In this document: positions 6,726 to 13,753 of the stretch, in pieces | Numbering within the stretch: position 1 is the first letter of the stretch | How the letters are laid out: every line of letters starts with the position of its first letter | From: Candidatus Sulfopaludibacter sp. SbA3 | Lineage (GTDB): Bacteria; Acidobacteriota; Terriglobia; Bryobacterales; Bryobacteraceae | DNA length: 13,753 nt | Assembly: GCA_945900935.1 (NCBI GenBank) | Contig: CAMDKT010000080.1 | Span: 1-13,753 of the forward strand | Direction of reading: 5' to 3' | Notes under the pieces: generated by a model | Database searches by the model: none | The model's input: only the letters and a program-made list of their open reading frames with translations | Told to the model about the DNA's origin: nothing | Program-made: the position numbers and the translations under genes

Positions 6726-7841
6726 ATGGAATTCACAATTAATCGATCCGATCTGGTGCGGGAACTGGGCCTCTCCCAGGGAGTTGTGGAGAAGAAGTCC
6801 ACAATTCCGATCCTCTCCAACATACTGCTGGAGGCGGAGGGCGAACGGCTCACGCTGACGGCGACCAATCTGGAATTGGGGATCCGCTGCGGATGCCCCG
6901 CCAAGGTCAAAAAAGCAGGAAGCGGAACCATACCCGCGAAAAAATTAATGGATTATGTCCGGCTATTGCCGGATGGCGAAATTACTATCAAGTTCGCCGA
7001 AAACCATTGGGCGTCCATCACGGCTGGCAAGGCGCGAACACGCATCGCGGGAATGAGCCGGGAAAGTTTCCCGGAACTCCCGCAAATGCCGGAAACGCTG
7101 GCGGAGCTGCCAGTGAAGACGCTGGCGGGGATGATAGAGAGGACCATCTTCGCGATTTCCGCCGAAGAGTCGCGATTTACACTGAACGGGGCGTTGTTGC
7201 TTGTAAAGCCAGTTGGCTTGACCATGGTCTCGACGGACAGTCATCGGCTAGCGACCGTGGAGGCACCGCTAACGCTCGACATCAGTTCCGGCGAGCCCTT
7301 CCGCGCCTTGCTGCCTCGTAAGGCCATGAATGAGATCCTGCGGCTGTCAGCGGAGGCGGGGCCCGATGCGAAGCTTCAGTTCAGCGGCGACGATAATCAC
7401 CTTTTTTTCCAGCTCGGCGACAGGCTGCTGCTGAGCCGTAAACTGACGGGCAATTTCCCCGATTTCGAACGCGTACTTCCCAAGGAACAGCCGAACGTGA
7501 TCACGATGCCGCGGGAAGAACTACGCTCCTGCCTGGAACGAGTCATGCAGTTCTCCGATGAGCGGTCGCGGGCGATTAAACTGCGGGCGATTGACGGCGA
7601 AGTGATGCTCCACTCCTCGTTGTCGGACACCGGGGAATCGGAAGAAACTCTGAACGTCACCTACAACGGCCCGAAAGTGGATATTGGCTTCAACGCGCAA
7701 TACCTGCTGGAATTCCTCCGGGCGGTCGAAGAACCAGAAGTCTCGTTTTTGTTCAAAGACGCCGGCAGCGCCGGTGAATTGAGGCCGGTTGGAGATTCGC
7801 CGCTCCGCTACCGGTACGTCGTGATGCCCATGCGCATTTGA
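6726..7841 (+). CDS. dnaN: DNA polymerase III beta subunit (sliding clamp)
   Basis: The beta clamp encircles DNA as a homodimer and tethers polymerase III and repair partners. The 371-residue product has the usual three-fold clamp organisation: domain 1 about 1-120, domain 2 about 125-250 and domain 3 about 255-371. Recognisable signatures are MEFTINRSDL at the start, VSTDSHRLA at 168-176, NFPDFERVLP at 243-252 and the conserved C-terminal YRYVVMPMRI. The ATG has an AAGG motif 8 bases upstream. It lies 258 bases after dnaA across the putative origin and 26 bases before gyrB, with which it is probably cotranscribed. Confidence 0.98.
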   Translation: MEFTINRSDLVRELGLSQGVVEKKSTIPILSNILLEAEGERLTLTATNLELGIRCGCPAKVKKAGSGTIPAKKLMDYVRLLPDGEITIKFAENHWASITAGKARTRIAGMSRESFPELPQMPETLAELPVKTLAGMIERTIFAISAEESRFTLNGALLLVKPVGLTMVSTDSHRLATVEAPLTLDISSGEPFRALLPRKAMNEILRLSAEAGPDAKLQFSGDDNHLFFQLGDRLLLSRKLTGNFPDFERVLPKEQPNVITMPREELRSCLERVMQFSDERSRAIKLRAIDGEVMLHSSLSDTGESEETLNVTYNGPKVDIGFNAQYLLEFLRAVEEPEVSFLFKDAGSAGELRPVGDSPLRYRYVVMPMRI

Positions 7842-7867
7842 AATTTGAGTAGTCAGGAACACACACA

Positions 7868-10282
7868 TTGATCAACGAACAGGATTACAGCGCGAGTAGT
7901 ATCAAAGTGCTTGAGGGGCTGGAGGCCGTACGCCTCCGCCCCGCCATGTACATTGGCTCCACGGGTGAAATGGGACTCCATCACCTGGTGTACGAAGTTG
8001 TCGATAACTCCGTTGATGAATGCATGGCCGGCTACGCGACCAAAGTGCTGGTGACAGTCCACACCGATAACTCAGTGACGGTGGAAGACGATGGCCGCGG
8101 CATTCCCGTGGACATCCATGAAGAAGAGGGCGTCTCAGCGGCGCAGGTCGTGCTCACCAAACTGCACGCCGGCGGTAAGTTCGATTCCAACAGCTATAAA
8201 GTTTCCGGCGGCCTGCACGGCGTTGGCGTCAGCTGCGTCAACGCGATCAGCGAAGAGTTTGAACTGGAGATTTGGCGGCAGGGCCATACCTGGACACAGG
8301 AATATTCAAAGGGAGCTCCGCTGGCACCGTTGAAACAAGGCGGTAAGGCTGGGAAACGCACGGGCACGAAAATTCGGTTCAAGCCGGATACTACCATCAT
8401 GGACGCCCATGTTTTCAACATCGACACACTGGCCTCGCGCCTTCGTCAGTTGGCGTTCCTGAACCGCGGACTCACCATTCATTTGACCGATGAACGGCAG
8501 GATCCGCCGCACGCCACCGAGTTCCACTATGAGGGCGGCATCGCCGAATTCATCAAGCATCTCAACAAAACGAAGAGCTGCCTGCACGATAAACCGATCT
8601 TTTTCGAAGGCGAGCGCGATTTGCCGAATGGCGGCACGCTCACGATGGAAGTGGCGCTGCAATACAACGACGGCTACTCCGAAACGGTTTTCAGCTTCGC
8701 GAATAATATCAACACCGTGGATGGCGGAACGCACCTTTCCGGTTTTCGAAGCGCTTTGACGTCTACGATCAACAAGTACGGAAAATCGGGCGGGTTGTTT
8801 AAAGACGTCAAGGAAAATCTCTCCGGCGACGATGTGCGCGAAGGACTGACGGCAGTGATCAGCGTCAAGATTCCGCAGCCGCAGTTTGAAGGCCAGACCA
8901 AGGGCAAGTTGAACAGTGACTGTTCGGGGGCGGTGGCCCAACTCATCAACGAAAAGCTGGGTGAGTACTTCGACAAAAACGGCAACGTGATGAAGCGCAT
9001 TGTCGGCAAAGCGATCGACGCGTCCCGCGCGCGCGAGGCGGCCCGCAAGGCCCGCGATTTGACGCGCCGTAAAGGCGCTTTGGACTCCGGTGGCCTGCCC
9101 GGAAAACTAGCCGATTGCCAGGAAAAAAATCCTCAGTTGTGTGAGTTGTATCTGGTTGAGGGGGAGAGCGCCGGCGGCACCGCCAAGAGCGGCCGCGACC
9201 GGAAGTTCCAGGCGATTCTGCCGTTGAAAGGTAAGATTCTCAACGTCGAAAAAGCCCGCTACGACAAGATGTTGGGCCACGAGGAAATCCGGTGCATGAT
9301 CACCGCCATCGGCGCTGGTATCGGTAAAGACGACTTCGACGTCGCCAAGCTCCGCTATCACAAGATCATCATCATGACGGACGCCGATGTGGACGGGTCC
9401 CACATCCGCACATTGTTGCTGACCTTCTTCTTCCGGCACATGCAGGAGCTGATCACGCGCGGGCATGTGTTTGTCGCGCAGCCGCCGCTGTATCGGATTA
9501 AGAAGGGCAAGGAAGAGAAGTACATCAAGGACGACAAGGAATTTACGCGCGAAATTCTGCAGCGGGCGACGAAGGGGCTCTCGTTAGAATACGGCCCAGA
9601 AGGCGACCGGCAGAAACTGGAGGGCACCGATTTCCGGAACTTCCTGATTTCTTTGGACGAGTTTGCGGCGTTGTTTAAGAACCTGGAAAAAAGGCTCCGG
9701 GACGCGCGCGTGGTGGCAGTGTTGACGAATGCCGAGTTGTCCGTCGACACGAAGGTGGACTTCCAGCAGAAGGCCAATATGGAGATGCTGTTTCAGCGGC
9801 TGGAACCGTTGAAAATTGGCGCGGTGTTGAAGGCCGACGAGATGCATGACGCCTGGAGCGTTTCGTATCAGGATCCGACGAACGCCGAGCGGACGATTGG
9901 CATTGAGATGGCTTCGCAGCCTGAGTATCGACGGTTGCGAACACTGGCAAAATCGATTGCGAAGTACAATCAGCCGCCATTCATTGTGGCGAAAGAAGAG
10001 CGTCGGGAAACGAAAAACGTTTGGAGCGAACTGCTGACGTATTTGCGCGAAGAGGGCATGAAAGATGCCAACGTGCAGCGGTATAAAGGGTTGGGCGAGA
10101 TGAATGCCGAACAGCTTTGGGAAACGACGATGAACCCGGAGAAGCGGACTTTGCTGCGGGTGGATCTGCAGGATGTGGTGGAAGCCGACCTGATTTTCTC
10201 GACGCTAATGGGCGAGGACGTGGAGAACCGGCGGCGATTTATTGAGTTGAATGCGTTGGATGTTCGGAATTTGGATATTTAA
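7868..10282 (+). CDS. gyrB: DNA gyrase subunit B
   Basis: GyrB is the ATPase subunit that, with GyrA, introduces negative supercoils. The 804-residue protein has a GHKL ATPase domain with EVVDNSVDEC (catalytic Glu43, Asn47), DDGRGIP at 74-80 and the ATP-lid GGLHGVGVSCVN at 114-125. QTKGKL (343-348) carries the transducer lysine. The TOPRIM domain has YLVEGESAGG at 428-437 (Glu431) and TDADVDGSHI at 504-513 (Asp505, Asp507, Asp509). The conserved end carries QRYKGLGEMNAEQLWETTM (737-755). Roughly 160 extra residues between TOPRIM and the C-terminal tail match the long Gram-negative (E. coli-like) form. The start is TTG: CAGGAA lies 8 bases upstream, an in-frame stop is at 7850-7852, and the next Met (residue 27) would remove part of the ATP-binding arm. 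recF is missing from its usual place just before gyrB. Confidence 0.98.
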   Translation: MINEQDYSASSIKVLEGLEAVRLRPAMYIGSTGEMGLHHLVYEVVDNSVDECMAGYATKVLVTVHTDNSVTVEDDGRGIPVDIHEEEGVSAAQVVLTKLHAGGKFDSNSYKVSGGLHGVGVSCVNAISEEFELEIWRQGHTWTQEYSKGAPLAPLKQGGKAGKRTGTKIRFKPDTTIMDAHVFNIDTLASRLRQLAFLNRGLTIHLTDERQDPPHATEFHYEGGIAEFIKHLNKTKSCLHDKPIFFEGERDLPNGGTLTMEVALQYNDGYSETVFSFANNINTVDGGTHLSGFRSALTSTINKYGKSGGLFKDVKENLSGDDVREGLTAVISVKIPQPQFEGQTKGKLNSDCSGAVAQLINEKLGEYFDKNGNVMKRIVGKAIDASRAREAARKARDLTRRKGALDSGGLPGKLADCQEKNPQLCELYLVEGESAGGTAKSGRDRKFQAILPLKGKILNVEKARYDKMLGHEEIRCMITAIGAGIGKDDFDVAKLRYHKIIIMTDADVDGSHIRTLLLTFFFRHMQELITRGHVFVAQPPLYRIKKGKEEKYIKDDKEFTREILQRATKGLSLEYGPEGDRQKLEGTDFRNFLISLDEFAALFKNLEKRLRDARVVAVLTNAELSVDTKVDFQQKANMEMLFQRLEPLKIGAVLKADEMHDAWSVSYQDPTNAERTIGIEMASQPEYRRLRTLAKSIAKYNQPPFIVAKEERRETKNVWSELLTYLREEGMKDANVQRYKGLGEMNAEQLWETTMNPEKRTLLRVDLQDVVEADLIFSTLMGEDVENRRRFIELNALDVRNLDI

Positions 10283-10409
10283 GCGCGCGGGGCAATCCTG
10301 TTATCCTTGAAGTGCGCCGACAGAACACCGCGGCGACATCCTGCTTGCCACGCTGCGCGGCCGAAACGTAAGACCAAGACTTGATCACTTCGTGACAGGT
10401 ACCAAACCG

Positions 10410-11198
10410 ATGACTCCAACAGATTTTCTCCGGGCTAAAGCCGGCGGCGGGAAACTTTCCATGGCCACCTGCTACGACTACACCTTCGCCAGATTACTGG
10501 CGAAGAGTCCAGTTGACGCTATCCTGGTGGGCGACAGCGCCGCCATGGTGATGCACGGGCATGAGACGACGCTCACCGCGACGATCAGCATGATGGAGAC
10601 GCATGTCGCCGCCGTCGCCCGCGGCGCCGGGAAGAAACTGATCGTCGCCGACATGCCGTTTCTCACGTACCGGAAAGGCGTTCCGGCGGCGATGGAAGCG
10701 GCGCACGCCCTGATGTCCGCAGGCGCGCATGCCTTGAAACTGGAAGGCGTTGCGGGGCATGAAGACGTGATAGAGCGGATCGTTGGAAGCGGCATCCCGG
10801 TCATGGGCCACGTGGGGATGCAGCCCCAATCGGTCAAGGCGTACGGGGGGTTCAAGCCTCAAGGGCGGGAGGAATCGGGCGCGTCGGAAATTGCGCGGCA
10901 CGCGAAGACGCTCGAAACGCTTGGCGTCTTCTCCGTTGTCATTGAGTGTGTTCCAGCACCGCTGGCCGAACAGATCACGCGGGCGCTCACCATTCCCACC
11001 ATCGGAATCGGCGCGGGCCCTGGATGCGACGGGCAGATTCTGGTGCTGCAGGACCTGTTGGGGATGAATTCAAATTTTCGCCCGCGCTTCGCGCGGGCCT
11101 TTTGCAACGCGGAGACCGCCATTCTTGAAGCACTGACCGTTTTCGACACGGCAGTGAAGTCTTCCGTCTTTCCCACCGCCGAAGAGAGCTACAGCTAA
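10410..11198 (+). CDS. panB: 3-methyl-2-oxobutanoate hydroxymethyltransferase (ketopantoate hydroxymethyltransferase)
   Basis: PanB transfers a hydroxymethyl group from 5,10-methylene-tetrahydrofolate to 2-oxoisovalerate, giving ketopantoate, the first committed step to pantothenate and coenzyme A. The 262-residue TIM-barrel protein shows ATCYDYTFAR at 19-28, VGDSAAMVMHG at 40-50 (metal ligand Asp42), ADMPF at 80-84 (Asp81), LEG at 111-113 (Glu112), the catalytic Glu179 in VIECVP and IGIGAGPGCDGQILV at 198-212. The chosen ATG has AGGT 9 bases upstream; a GTG at 10392 would add six residues. The 127 bases after gyrB hold no recognised gene and no clear terminator. The gene ends in TAATG, overlapping panC by one base. 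Confidence 0.96.
   Translation: MTPTDFLRAKAGGGKLSMATCYDYTFARLLAKSPVDAILVGDSAAMVMHGHETTLTATISMMETHVAAVARGAGKKLIVADMPFLTYRKGVPAAMEAAHALMSAGAHALKLEGVAGHEDVIERIVGSGIPVMGHVGMQPQSVKAYGGFKPQGREESGASEIARHAKTLETLGVFSVVIECVPAPLAEQITRALTIPTIGIGAGPGCDGQILVLQDLLGMNSNFRPRFARAFCNAETAILEALTVFDTAVKSSVFPTAEESYS
11080..11104. other. Terminator-like hairpin inside panB
   Basis: A perfect 8-base-pair stem GCCCGCGC (11080-11087) and GCGCGGGC (11091-11098) closes a three-base loop TTC. It is followed by CCTTTTG and preceded by AAATTTTC, so it resembles a bidirectional intrinsic terminator. It lies in the coding sequence of the PanB C-terminal region. The U-tract is short, so termination is uncertain; it may simply reflect Arg/Ala-rich codons. 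Confidence 0.3.
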
Positions 11199-11983
11199 TG
11201 CATGTTTCAACGACGATCTCGGAATGGCTGGAAAGGCGCGCCGCTCTGGAGGGGCGATTGATCGGCGTTGTTCCGACGATGGGGGCGCTGCACCGGGGAC
11301 ACGCCGCTTTAGTAGAACGCTGCAAGCGGGAAAACGAAGTGGTGACCGTCACGCTTTTTGTCAATCCGGCACAGTTCAATGACCCGGCGGACTTACAGCG
11401 ATATCCACGCACAATGGATGCCGATCTGGCTTTGTTGGCCGGCCTGGGAACAGACGAAGTTTTCGCGCCTTCGGCAGGCGAGTTATACCCCAATGGATAT
11501 GCGCTCCGCGTCGTCAACGATAGCTTCGCGAAAGAGATGGAAGGGCGCTGCCGCCCTGGATTTTTCGAAGCCGTCATGACTGTGGTGCTAAAGCTGCTGA
11601 ACCTGATTCGCGGCGGCCGCGCCTACTTCGGCGAGAAGGATTATCAGCAGTGGAAAGTGCTCCACGAGATGGCACTGGAGCTATTCCTTCCGACGGAAAT
11701 TCGACTTTGCCCGACGATCCGCGCTGCTTCCGGTCTGGCGGAAAGCAGCAGAAATGCGTTACTCTCCCCGCAAGGGCGGGCACAGGCCGCGGTGATTTAT
11801 CGGGCGCTGACGCAGGCCGTTTCCGCCACAGAGGCGCGCGCCGAGCTGGAAGCGGCAAGGCTCCGCGTCGATTACGTGGAGGAGCATTGGGGGCGCCGGT
11901 TCGCCGCGGCATACCTGGAAGGAATTCGCCTGATCGACAATGTGCCATTGGAGAATGCGAAATGCTCTTCTGCCTCGACGTAG
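11198..11983 (+). CDS. panC: Pantothenate synthetase (pantoate-beta-alanine ligase)
   Basis: PanC joins pantoate and beta-alanine in an ATP-dependent reaction through a pantoyl-adenylate intermediate. The 261-residue product carries PTMGALHRGH at 26-35 (the nucleotidyl-transferase His32 and His35), FVNPAQF at 54-60 (Asn56, Gln59 pantoate contacts), GEKDYQQ at 145-151 (Lys147, Asp148, Gln151) and SSRN at 183-186. The usual DGLA before SSRN reads SGLA here. The C-terminal lobe is unusually compact: VDYVE (224-228) is followed after only about 15 residues by RLIDN (244-248), so total length is about 20 below typical. The core active-site residues are present, so it is probably functional. The ATG overlaps the panB stop (TAATG), and the 3' end overlaps coaX by 22 bases, indicating translational coupling. 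Confidence 0.94.
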   Translation: MHVSTTISEWLERRAALEGRLIGVVPTMGALHRGHAALVERCKRENEVVTVTLFVNPAQFNDPADLQRYPRTMDADLALLAGLGTDEVFAPSAGELYPNGYALRVVNDSFAKEMEGRCRPGFFEAVMTVVLKLLNLIRGGRAYFGEKDYQQWKVLHEMALELFLPTEIRLCPTIRAASGLAESSRNALLSPQGRAQAAVIYRALTQAVSATEARAELEAARLRVDYVEEHWGRRFAAAYLEGIRLIDNVPLENAKCSSAST

Positions 11984-12735
11984 GGAACAGCCAGACATTT
12001 GGCGGCGTGTACGACGGCGAGCAACTGCTGTTCACATTTCGCCGCACTTCGAATGCGCGGGCGTCCTCCGATGAGTCAGGGATCTTCTTTCGAACGGTAT
12101 TGCGGGAGAACGATGTGGACCCGGCGGCTGTGAAACGCGTGGCCATCTGCTCGGTGGTTCCGGACGCGGTTCACTCGCTGCGGAACTGCTTCCTGAAATA
12201 TTTCCGCGTCGAGCCGTTTTTGTTGCGGCCCGGGGTAAAGACGGGACTGAAGATCCGTTACCGCAACCCGCTGGAGGTAGGCGCGGACAAGATCGCCAAC
12301 GCCATGGGCGCAGTGGGCCGCTACCCGCGGCAGGACCTGATCATTGTCGATTTCGGAACCGCCACGACGCTCTGCGCGGTGAGCGCGGAGGCCGAATACC
12401 TGGGCGGCATTATCACGCCGGGGGTGCAGACTTCCATGGCGGCCCTGGACGCGAGAACGGCGAAGCTGCCCACGGTGGAAATTTGCAAGCCCGCATCGGT
12501 GCTGGGCCGCTCGACAGTGGAGAGCATTCAGTCTGGCTTGTACTACGGGACGCTGGCCACGGTCAGGACGCTCGCTGGCGCGATAACCGAAGAGCAGTTT
12601 GGCGGACGCCCGGCGACGTTGGTCGGTACGGGAGGATTTGGACGGCTTTTCCAGAATGAAAAACTGTTCGACGCATTTCTGCCGGAGTTGCCGCTGATGG
12701 GGCTGCGCCGCGCTGTGGAGATGCCGGCTGCATAA
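11962..12735 (+). CDS. coaX: Type III pantothenate kinase
   Basis: CoaX phosphorylates pantothenate to 4'-phosphopantothenate, the first step from vitamin B5 to coenzyme A. Type III enzymes are ASKHA-fold kinases usually requiring a monovalent cation and insensitive to CoA feedback. The 257-residue protein has the phosphate-1 motif LDVGNSQTFGG at 5-15 (Asp6), the LEVGADKIANA motif at 104-114 (Asp109, proposed catalytic base), phosphate-2 VDFGTATTLCA at 129-139 (Asp130), and GGIITPGV at 148-155. RTAKLP (165-170) and GRSTVESIQSG (182-192) also match the family. The start is supported by GGAG 8 bases upstream and by DxGN beginning at residue 6. Upstream extension of this frame would only cover panC. 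It ends the pan/coa operon. Confidence 0.96.
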   Translation: MLFCLDVGNSQTFGGVYDGEQLLFTFRRTSNARASSDESGIFFRTVLRENDVDPAAVKRVAICSVVPDAVHSLRNCFLKYFRVEPFLLRPGVKTGLKIRYRNPLEVGADKIANAMGAVGRYPRQDLIIVDFGTATTLCAVSAEAEYLGGIITPGVQTSMAALDARTAKLPTVEICKPASVLGRSTVESIQSGLYYGTLATVRTLAGAITEEQFGGRPATLVGTGGFGRLFQNEKLFDAFLPELPLMGLRRAVEMPAA

Positions 12736-12756
12736 CGAATTCCCCGAAACGTTTGT

Positions 12757-12813
12757 AGGAGTACAGCCGTGAAGAAATCGATTGCGGCAGCCGCGGAAAG
12801 GTCTAATCCTTGA
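12757..12813 (+). pseudogene. Orphan gene start (Shine-Dalgarno plus 14 codons), probable remnant
   Basis: AGGAG at 12757-12761 is followed after seven bases by GTG (12769-12771), then codons for KKSIAAAAERSNP and a TGA at 12811-12813. A Lys-Lys start followed by small hydrophobic residues looks like the first part of a signal peptide. The reading frame then enters the 3' end of the opposite-strand ORF at 12803 and stops. It is probably the surviving 5' end of a secreted-protein gene cut off by rearrangement. A genuine 14-codon peptide cannot be excluded. Confidence 0.4.
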
Positions 12814-13591
12814 AGTGCAGAATCGAGTTGAACAGCATGGAGAACTCGCCATGGTTCTGCCAGCGGTAACAGGGGTTGGTAGAGAACATCACCACGCGCC
12901 CCTTGCCCACCGGCACATCCAGGATCGCCGCCTTGTCCTTGATCTCCGTGCCGCCTTTTAATAATCCGCTCAAATCCATTCCTGTGAACTTCATCAGCGT
13001 CCACTTGTTCCTCTGCGTTTCGGGCATCGCAAACACCGGTCCGCCGGCGTATCGGACCGGCAGCCGCTTCTTATCGTAGCCGTAGAAAATCGGGTGCGAC
13101 GGCTTCATCACTTCGGCCTCCACGATCGGGCCGGGAGCGTAGAATGCGGCCGAAGTGCGGCGGGCTTCCACTTCGCGAGTCAATCCAAACTCGGCCGGGA
13201 AAAAGCTGGCCGCGCCGAGCGTAATCACAACGCCGCCGTCCTGCACGAACTTCTCGATTTCCAAAGCCCCGGCGAGTCCCATGCCGCCGGTTATCTCATC
13301 GGCCTCGCCGTAGAGTCCTTTGTATTCCAATGGAATCTTCGCCGGCTCCAAATCGAACACGAGGCCCTTTCCGCTGCCCGCCTGGCTGGGAATCAGCAGG
13401 ACATCATAGGCGGCACGCAGCCCGCCCTTTTTCACGCGATCCTTGAAAATCAGATCATACGCCACGCCGTAATGATCCATCGCATGACGAACCCAGCCCA
13501 CCTGCTGCGTGTTTCCCCATGTGCTGAACATCGCCATTCGCGGCAGATCCACGGCGTGTCGCTTCACGTCCGGCATCGCGGCCAACGCCAC
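12803..13591 (-). pseudogene. C-terminal fragment of an M14-type zinc carboxypeptidase (amidotransferase-like domain only)
   Basis: The 262-codon ORF reads as the C-terminal domain of large secreted carboxypeptidase-like proteins I associate with Acidobacteriota (family memory, not searched). Recognisable blocks are MFSTWGNTQQVGWVRHA at 21-37, YDVLLIPSQAG at 62-72, GGMGLAGALEIEKFVQDGG at 102-120, VVITLGAASFFPAEFGL at 121-137 and NPCYRWQNHGEF at 239-250 near the end. This order fits a class-I glutamine-amidotransferase-like fold. The N-terminal signal peptide and M14 catalytic domain (HxxE...H zinc site) are absent. The in-frame region upstream to the stop at 13655-13657 contains no further Met and nothing resembling a peptidase. 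The GTG at 13591 is merely the first possible start, with no convincing Shine-Dalgarno. I read this as a truncated relic, though a stand-alone domain is possible. Confidence 0.65.
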
Positions 13592-13667
13592 CGCGCGTAG
13601 GCCTAATGCCCAATGCCGCTTACTTTGTGTAGCAGAGCGGTATTTTGCTGAAGTTCAAATTATCTGC

Positions 13668-13696
13668 TGGACATTTTCGCCGCCGCTGGGTATAGT
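13668..13696 (+). promoter_or_regulatory. Near-consensus sigma-70-type promoter reading out of the window
   Basis: TGGACA (13668-13673) and TATAGT (13691-13696) each match five of six consensus bases and are separated by exactly 17 bases. Transcription would start near 13703 and run rightward. The only ATG just downstream (13704) meets a stop after eight codons, so the gene it serves probably starts beyond position 13753. The remainder of 13592-13753 shows no gene. Confidence 0.5.
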
Positions 13697-13753
13697 TTGT
13701 TGGATGGGTCCACCAGAACAATTAGTGTAAGCCTTGAGAAGATCGGTCTCGAC

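Noticed and set aside
8306..8941. 211-codon minus-strand ORF within gyrB
   Set aside because: Antisense shadow of a highly conserved gene in complementary codon phase.
11650..11961. Upstream extension of the coaX reading frame (361 codons in total)
   Set aside because: The extension lies wholly inside panC and shows no conserved features; the kinase motif begins at residue 5 from ATG 11962, which has a good Shine-Dalgarno.
12076..12852. 258-codon minus-strand ORF opposite coaX
   Set aside because: A low-complexity shadow of coaX without recognisable domains.
13094..13600. 168-codon plus-strand ORF opposite the carboxypeptidase fragment
   Set aside because: The opposite strand has clear conserved protein blocks; this frame is a His/Arg-rich shadow.

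Overview
This looks like a chromosomal origin neighbourhood from a Gram-negative-type bacterium, most likely Acidobacteriota (Solibacter/Bryobacter relatives). That placement rests on protein character: an 804-residue GyrB with the long TOPRIM insertion, a DnaA with a GKHHTT box, and a fragment of a large M14-type carboxypeptidase of a kind I associate with Acidobacteriota. It is my inference and was not searched. No rRNA, tRNA, CRISPR array or transposase was recognised.

Right of centre is the replication block, all on the plus strand: dnaA (5148-6467), a DnaA-box-rich spacer that looks like oriC (about 6439-6690), dnaN (6726-7841) and gyrB (7868-10282). recF, often found between dnaN and gyrB, is absent. 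After a 127-base gap comes a tightly overlapping coenzyme A precursor operon: panB, panC and coaX (10410-12735). It supplies ketopantoate hydroxymethyltransferase, pantothenate synthetase and type III pantothenate kinase. panB/panC overlap by 1 base and panC/coaX by 22 bases.

Left of dnaA, and divergent from it, is a compact minus-strand operon running off the left edge. In transcription order it encodes (i) a LysM / peptidoglycan-binding protein with a domain resembling those accompanying VgrG proteins, (ii) an unrecognised beta-rich protein with about six propeller-like repeats, (iii) an OmpA-like / peptidoglycan-binding / metzincin-like protease, and (iv) the first 36 codons of an unknown protein. 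The visible proteins lack signal peptides but carry cell-wall-binding domains. Such proteins are typical of cargo or adaptors of contractile injection systems (type VI secretion or related). This is the most likely under-described system in the window, although no structural secretion gene is visible.

Right of coaX the sequence looks rearranged. A 14-codon plus-strand gene start with a good Shine-Dalgarno runs straight into the end of a minus-strand ORF. That ORF encodes only the C-terminal, amidotransferase-like domain of a carboxypeptidase-type protein. Beyond it a near-consensus sigma-70-type promoter points out of the right edge.

The 4619-5147 divergent spacer and the dnaA-dnaN spacer both carry DnaA boxes. 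The origin is therefore probably bipartite, with nearly all genes here transcribed away from it.
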